Notes under the pieces: model-generated | The model's database searches: none | Told to the model about the DNA's origin: nothing | What the model saw: the letters and a program-made list of their open reading frames with translations, nothing else | From: E44-bin32 sp041573795 | GTDB lineage: Bacteria; Chloroflexota; Anaerolineae; Anaerolineales; E44-bin32 | Reading direction: 5' to 3' | Assembly (NCBI GenBank): GCA_041573795.1 | Contig: JBFFQB010000012.1 | Span: 1 to 44,121, forward strand | Length of the DNA: 44,121 nt | Shown: one piece after another, positions 41,831 through 44,121 of the stretch | Position numbering within the stretch: the first letter of the stretch is position 1 | Layout: the number at the start of each line of letters is the position of its first letter | Translations under genes and position numbers: made by a program

Positions 41831-43192
41831 TTATTGGTCGCAAGGGGCGATGAACCCCTCCTGCATCATATGCTCGGTGAGGTTGCGTGAACGGCGGATG
41901 ATTGTTTCGGCGTTTTGCAGCTCTTCATCGTACGTCATGGGGATGCGAGCGAGACCTTGCTCGACCGCCTTGACCGCAACAGCGGCAGCTTCACGAGGGA
42001 AGACCTGCCATTCATCCATCGTGGGCATGATGTACTCAGGCGTCAACCCTTTCTCCTCCGCCATGCTTGCCAGTGCGTCCGCGGCAGCCTTGCACATCTC
42101 ATCTGTTATCGTTGATGCACGCACATCGAGCGTTCCACGGAAGATTCCTGGGAAGCCTAATGAGTTGTTGACTTGATTGGGGAAGTCCGATCGGCCGGTG
42201 GCAACCACTGCCGCCCCCGCTTCCTTTGCTTCCCAAGGCCAAATCTCGGGCACTGGATTGGCCATGGCGAAGACGATGGGGTCCTTGGCCATAGCCTTCA
42301 CCCACTCAGGCAATATGGTACCCGGTCCTGGTTTGGATAACGCAATGACGGCATCTGCGCCTTTCAATGCTGTTTCGGTGTCTCCCTGGCGCTGTTCTTC
42401 ATTGGTGATCTGGCAGAATTTCCATTTGTCGACGAATTCTGCCTTACGCAATTCGATATCCTTTCTGTCCTTATGCAGGATTCCCTTGCTATCGACGATG
42501 CGGCACAGTGCAGGATTGGCTCCCGAAGCGAAGATCAAGCGTGCGCAGGCGACATTGGATGCACCCGATCCTACAAACGTAATCGAGGTTTCCTCCAACT
42601 TCTTACCGACAAGCTTGAGGGCATTCAACAGGGCGGCCAGCGTAACGGTTGCCGTCCCTTGCTGGTCATCATGCCAAACAGGGATATCGGCGCGCTCGCG
42701 CAAGGTATCCAGAATGCGGAAACATTTCGGCTGGGACAGATCCTCAAGGTTAACACCGCCAAAACCGGGGGAGATCATCAACACGGCTTCAATGATCTGG
42801 TCGGGATCTTTGGTATCGAGCATGATCGGCCAGGCGTCGACACCGCCCAAGTATTTATACAGCAGTGCCTTACCTTCCATCACTGGCAAACCGGCTTTAG
42901 GGCCAATGTCACCCAGGCCTAAGACCCGTGTCCCATCTGAGACAACGGCTACCGTGTTGCCCTTATGGGTATGCTCGTAGACAAGCTCAGGATCCTCTGC
43001 GATTGCCCGGCAAGGCGCAGCCACGCCGGGGGTATACCAAATCGCAAAATCGTTAAAATCTCGAACGCAGCACTTCAGGGCTATTTCGACTTTGCCCTTG
43101 TAGTAAGGGTGCAGTTCCATTGCGTCCGCTGAAGGCTGCTTGGCTTTCGCTAGCAATTCCTCCACGTTCGGGGATGAGACCTTCTCGGCCAT
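41831..43192 (-). CDS. Malic enzyme (NAD(P)-dependent, short form)
   Basis: The enzyme decarboxylates malate to pyruvate with reduction of NAD(P). 453 residues, without the phosphotransacetylase-like domain of long MaeB. Motifs: WYTPGVAAPCRAI, GLGDIGPKAGLPVMEGKALL, the metal-binding VWHDDQQGTATVTLAALLNA, nucleotide-binding FVGSGASNVACARLI, and FAMANPVPEIWPWEA with the later FPNQVNNSLGFPGIFRGTLD. AGGAGG lies 9 bases before the ATG at 43192; the open frame to 43261 is not used. It lies downstream of the methyltransferase gene, with 79 bases between. Confidence 0.93.
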   Translation of the reverse strand: MAEKVSSPNVEELLAKAKQPSADAMELHPYYKGKVEIALKCCVRDFNDFAIWYTPGVAAPCRAIAEDPELVYEHTHKGNTVAVVSDGTRVLGLGDIGPKAGLPVMEGKALLYKYLGGVDAWPIMLDTKDPDQIIEAVLMISPGFGGVNLEDLSQPKCFRILDTLRERADIPVWHDDQQGTATVTLAALLNALKLVGKKLEETSITFVGSGASNVACARLIFASGANPALCRIVDSKGILHKDRKDIELRKAEFVDKWKFCQITNEEQRQGDTETALKGADAVIALSKPGPGTILPEWVKAMAKDPIVFAMANPVPEIWPWEAKEAGAAVVATGRSDFPNQVNNSLGFPGIFRGTLDVRASTITDEMCKAAADALASMAEEKGLTPEYIMPTMDEWQVFPREAAAVAVKAVEQGLARIPMTYDEELQNAETIIRRSRNLTEHMMQEGFIAPCDQ

Positions 43193-43271
43193 GCAATATA
43201 TCCTCCTTGACCCGGTGGTCAGCCCCCCCAGGTCGGTGCTATGGTCAGATCCAATCGACAATAAAGGTAAT

Positions 43272-44121
43272 CTAGAATTGCAAATACGAGTCGGTGTAGA
43301 TTACCTTGTTTAGAAGAACCTGAACCGTCTTCCAGATTGCTGCCTGCTGCGGATCCGTCATATCGACATCCTCAGGCTGCAACTCTTCCATGGCAGCTAC
43401 TGCATCGAATAGTTTCAAGTAAAGTGCATTCACAGGTGTACTCTCGTCGCGATTTTCAACACTGGCAATTACGCTCATGAGTTCGCTATCCAGCGGATCG
43501 AGAATAGCACTGTCGAGACCGGCGGCCATGAGCATGACGACATACACTTGATGGAGAAGTGGCCGCATCTCATGCGGTACTTGATTGGATACATTTGAAA
43601 GCCCGATGGTGGTCATCGGTGGTGGATCCATGACCATCTTGATCATGCGAACGGTTTCGATCGATTCGGGTACATATTCCTGGCAACCAGAAACAGTCAG
43701 CGCCAGGGGATCAACGAGTAAGTTTTCCATCGGGATGCCCACTTCCTGGGCGCGCGGTATGAGCTTTTCCATGGCGATTCCGATGCGCGCATCGGCACTA
43801 ACGGGTATGCCGCTCTTCTCCATACATAGCGCGATAAGCTTGGCGCCATATTGGCTTGCCACAGGAGGGACCTTCTCGAGTCTCTCGGGCTCGGCCGAAG
43901 CGCTATTCACAATGGCGTTCTCCCCCCAAAGCTTCAGCCCGGTCCCAATCGCCGCCAAATTGGTGGTGTCGAAGGAGATAGTCATCCCCGGCACCGCTTC
44001 CTGCATGCACTCCACCAACCACTCAACCACCTCGGGCCCATCCTTCTTGCGCGGTCCGATGTTCAGGTCAATTGCGTTTGCACCGCTGTCTTGCTGTTTG
44101 CGTGCCAGGTTAACGAAGAAG
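43272..44121 (-). CDS. acsE: Methyl-tetrahydrofolate:corrinoid protein methyltransferase (AcsE-like), 5' end cut by window
   Basis: It transfers the methyl group of 5-methyl-H4folate to the Co of the corrinoid iron-sulfur protein in the Wood-Ljungdahl pathway. The frame is open to the window end, so the GTG at 44030 is internal and about 282 codons are seen. Motifs of the pterin-binding (DHPS-like) barrel: GANAIDLNIGPRKKDGPE near the start, ISFDTTNLAAIGTGL, NAIVNSASAE, TTIGLSNVSNQVP with the conserved Asn-rich loop, and DSAILDPLDSELM. It complements metF/metV of the first operon. The few N-terminal residues lie outside the window. Confidence 0.92.
   Translation of the reverse strand, partial: FFVNLARKQQDSGANAIDLNIGPRKKDGPEVVEWLVECMQEAVPGMTISFDTTNLAAIGTGLKLWGENAIVNSASAEPERLEKVPPVASQYGAKLIALCMEKSGIPVSADARIGIAMEKLIPRAQEVGIPMENLLVDPLALTVSGCQEYVPESIETVRMIKMVMDPPPMTTIGLSNVSNQVPHEMRPLLHQVYVVMLMAAGLDSAILDPLDSELMSVIASVENRDESTPVNALYLKLFDAVAAMEELQPEDVDMTDPQQAAIWKTVQVLLNKVIYTDSYLQF

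Noticed and set aside
42177..42980. 267-codon open frame on the plus strand
   Set aside because: It lies wholly antisense to the malic enzyme gene, gives a low-complexity Ser/Pro-rich product, and has no ribosome site.
1..44121. CRISPR array, tRNA or rRNA genes
   Set aside because: None was recognised by eye: no regularly spaced direct repeats, cloverleaf or rRNA core sequence. A tRNAscan or Infernal run would settle small RNAs.

Overview
The window most likely comes from an anaerobic Chloroflexota bacterium (Anaerolineae- or Dehalococcoidia-like, probably uncultured). The reasons are a Wood-Ljungdahl methyl branch of the MetVF/Hdr type, [NiFe]-hydrogenase maturation genes, lipoproteins with long Pro/Thr linkers, and an Agl23-type membrane protein with NHL repeats. 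The taxonomic call is inference; no rRNA or tRNA gene was seen in the window.

Layout. (1) 1-4411, plus strand: hydrogenase maturation genes hypF (3' part), hypC, hypD and hypE. A REP-associated tyrosine transposase (RAYT) lies between hypD and hypE. Three tandem double-hairpin repeats sit beside it and after hypE, and a strong terminator follows at 4523. (2) 14021 down to 4621, minus strand: one tightly packed operon, hdrA-mvhD-metV-metF-hdrCB-hdrC'-cooC. It matches the gene content of the hexaheteromeric methylene-tetrahydrofolate reductase (MetVF-HdrABC-MvhD) known from Moorella. Three features stand out: HdrA carries an internal GltD/NfnB-like NAD(P)H-binding module, HdrC and HdrB are fused, and mvhD is read through an in-frame UGA that aligns with a conserved Cys, so it is predicted to encode selenocysteine, with a SECIS-like hairpin just downstream. 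(3) 14230-16074, minus: a lipoprotein, a membrane protein and an M50-like membrane protein with a degenerate zinc motif. (4) 16164-20383, plus: an ABC-ATPase-like/LytTR fusion regulator followed by an ABC exporter (one ATPase, two permeases). (5) 20550-35269, minus: envelope and housekeeping genes. These include a GT-C type membrane protein, a beta-propeller protein, a DUF1624 acyltransferase, a cupin, an esterase, msrA, a DRG-type GTPase, two lipoproteins, a CAT-fold acetyltransferase, an Agl23-like protein with NHL repeats, and a DUF362 protein. (6) 35622-36344: a DinB/TPR-like protein. (7) 44121 down to 36872, minus: a second redox and one-carbon block with a methyl-H4folate:corrinoid methyltransferase (acsE-like, cut by the window end), malic enzyme, a thioredoxin-reductase-like flavoprotein without its redox disulfide, and an HdrA-ferredoxin-MvhD set with Cys at the position that is Sec in the first set.

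How the genes fit together. MetF/MetV reduce methylene-H4folate. Hdr and MvhD subunits supply or distribute electrons, with NAD(P)H probably entering through the module built into HdrA. CooC matures the nickel enzyme CO dehydrogenase/acetyl-CoA synthase, and AcsE passes the methyl group to the corrinoid protein. HypCDEF build the NiFe(CN)2CO centre of a hydrogenase that could feed the same network. The second HdrA-MvhD set has no HdrB/HdrC nearby and may be an alternative electron adaptor.
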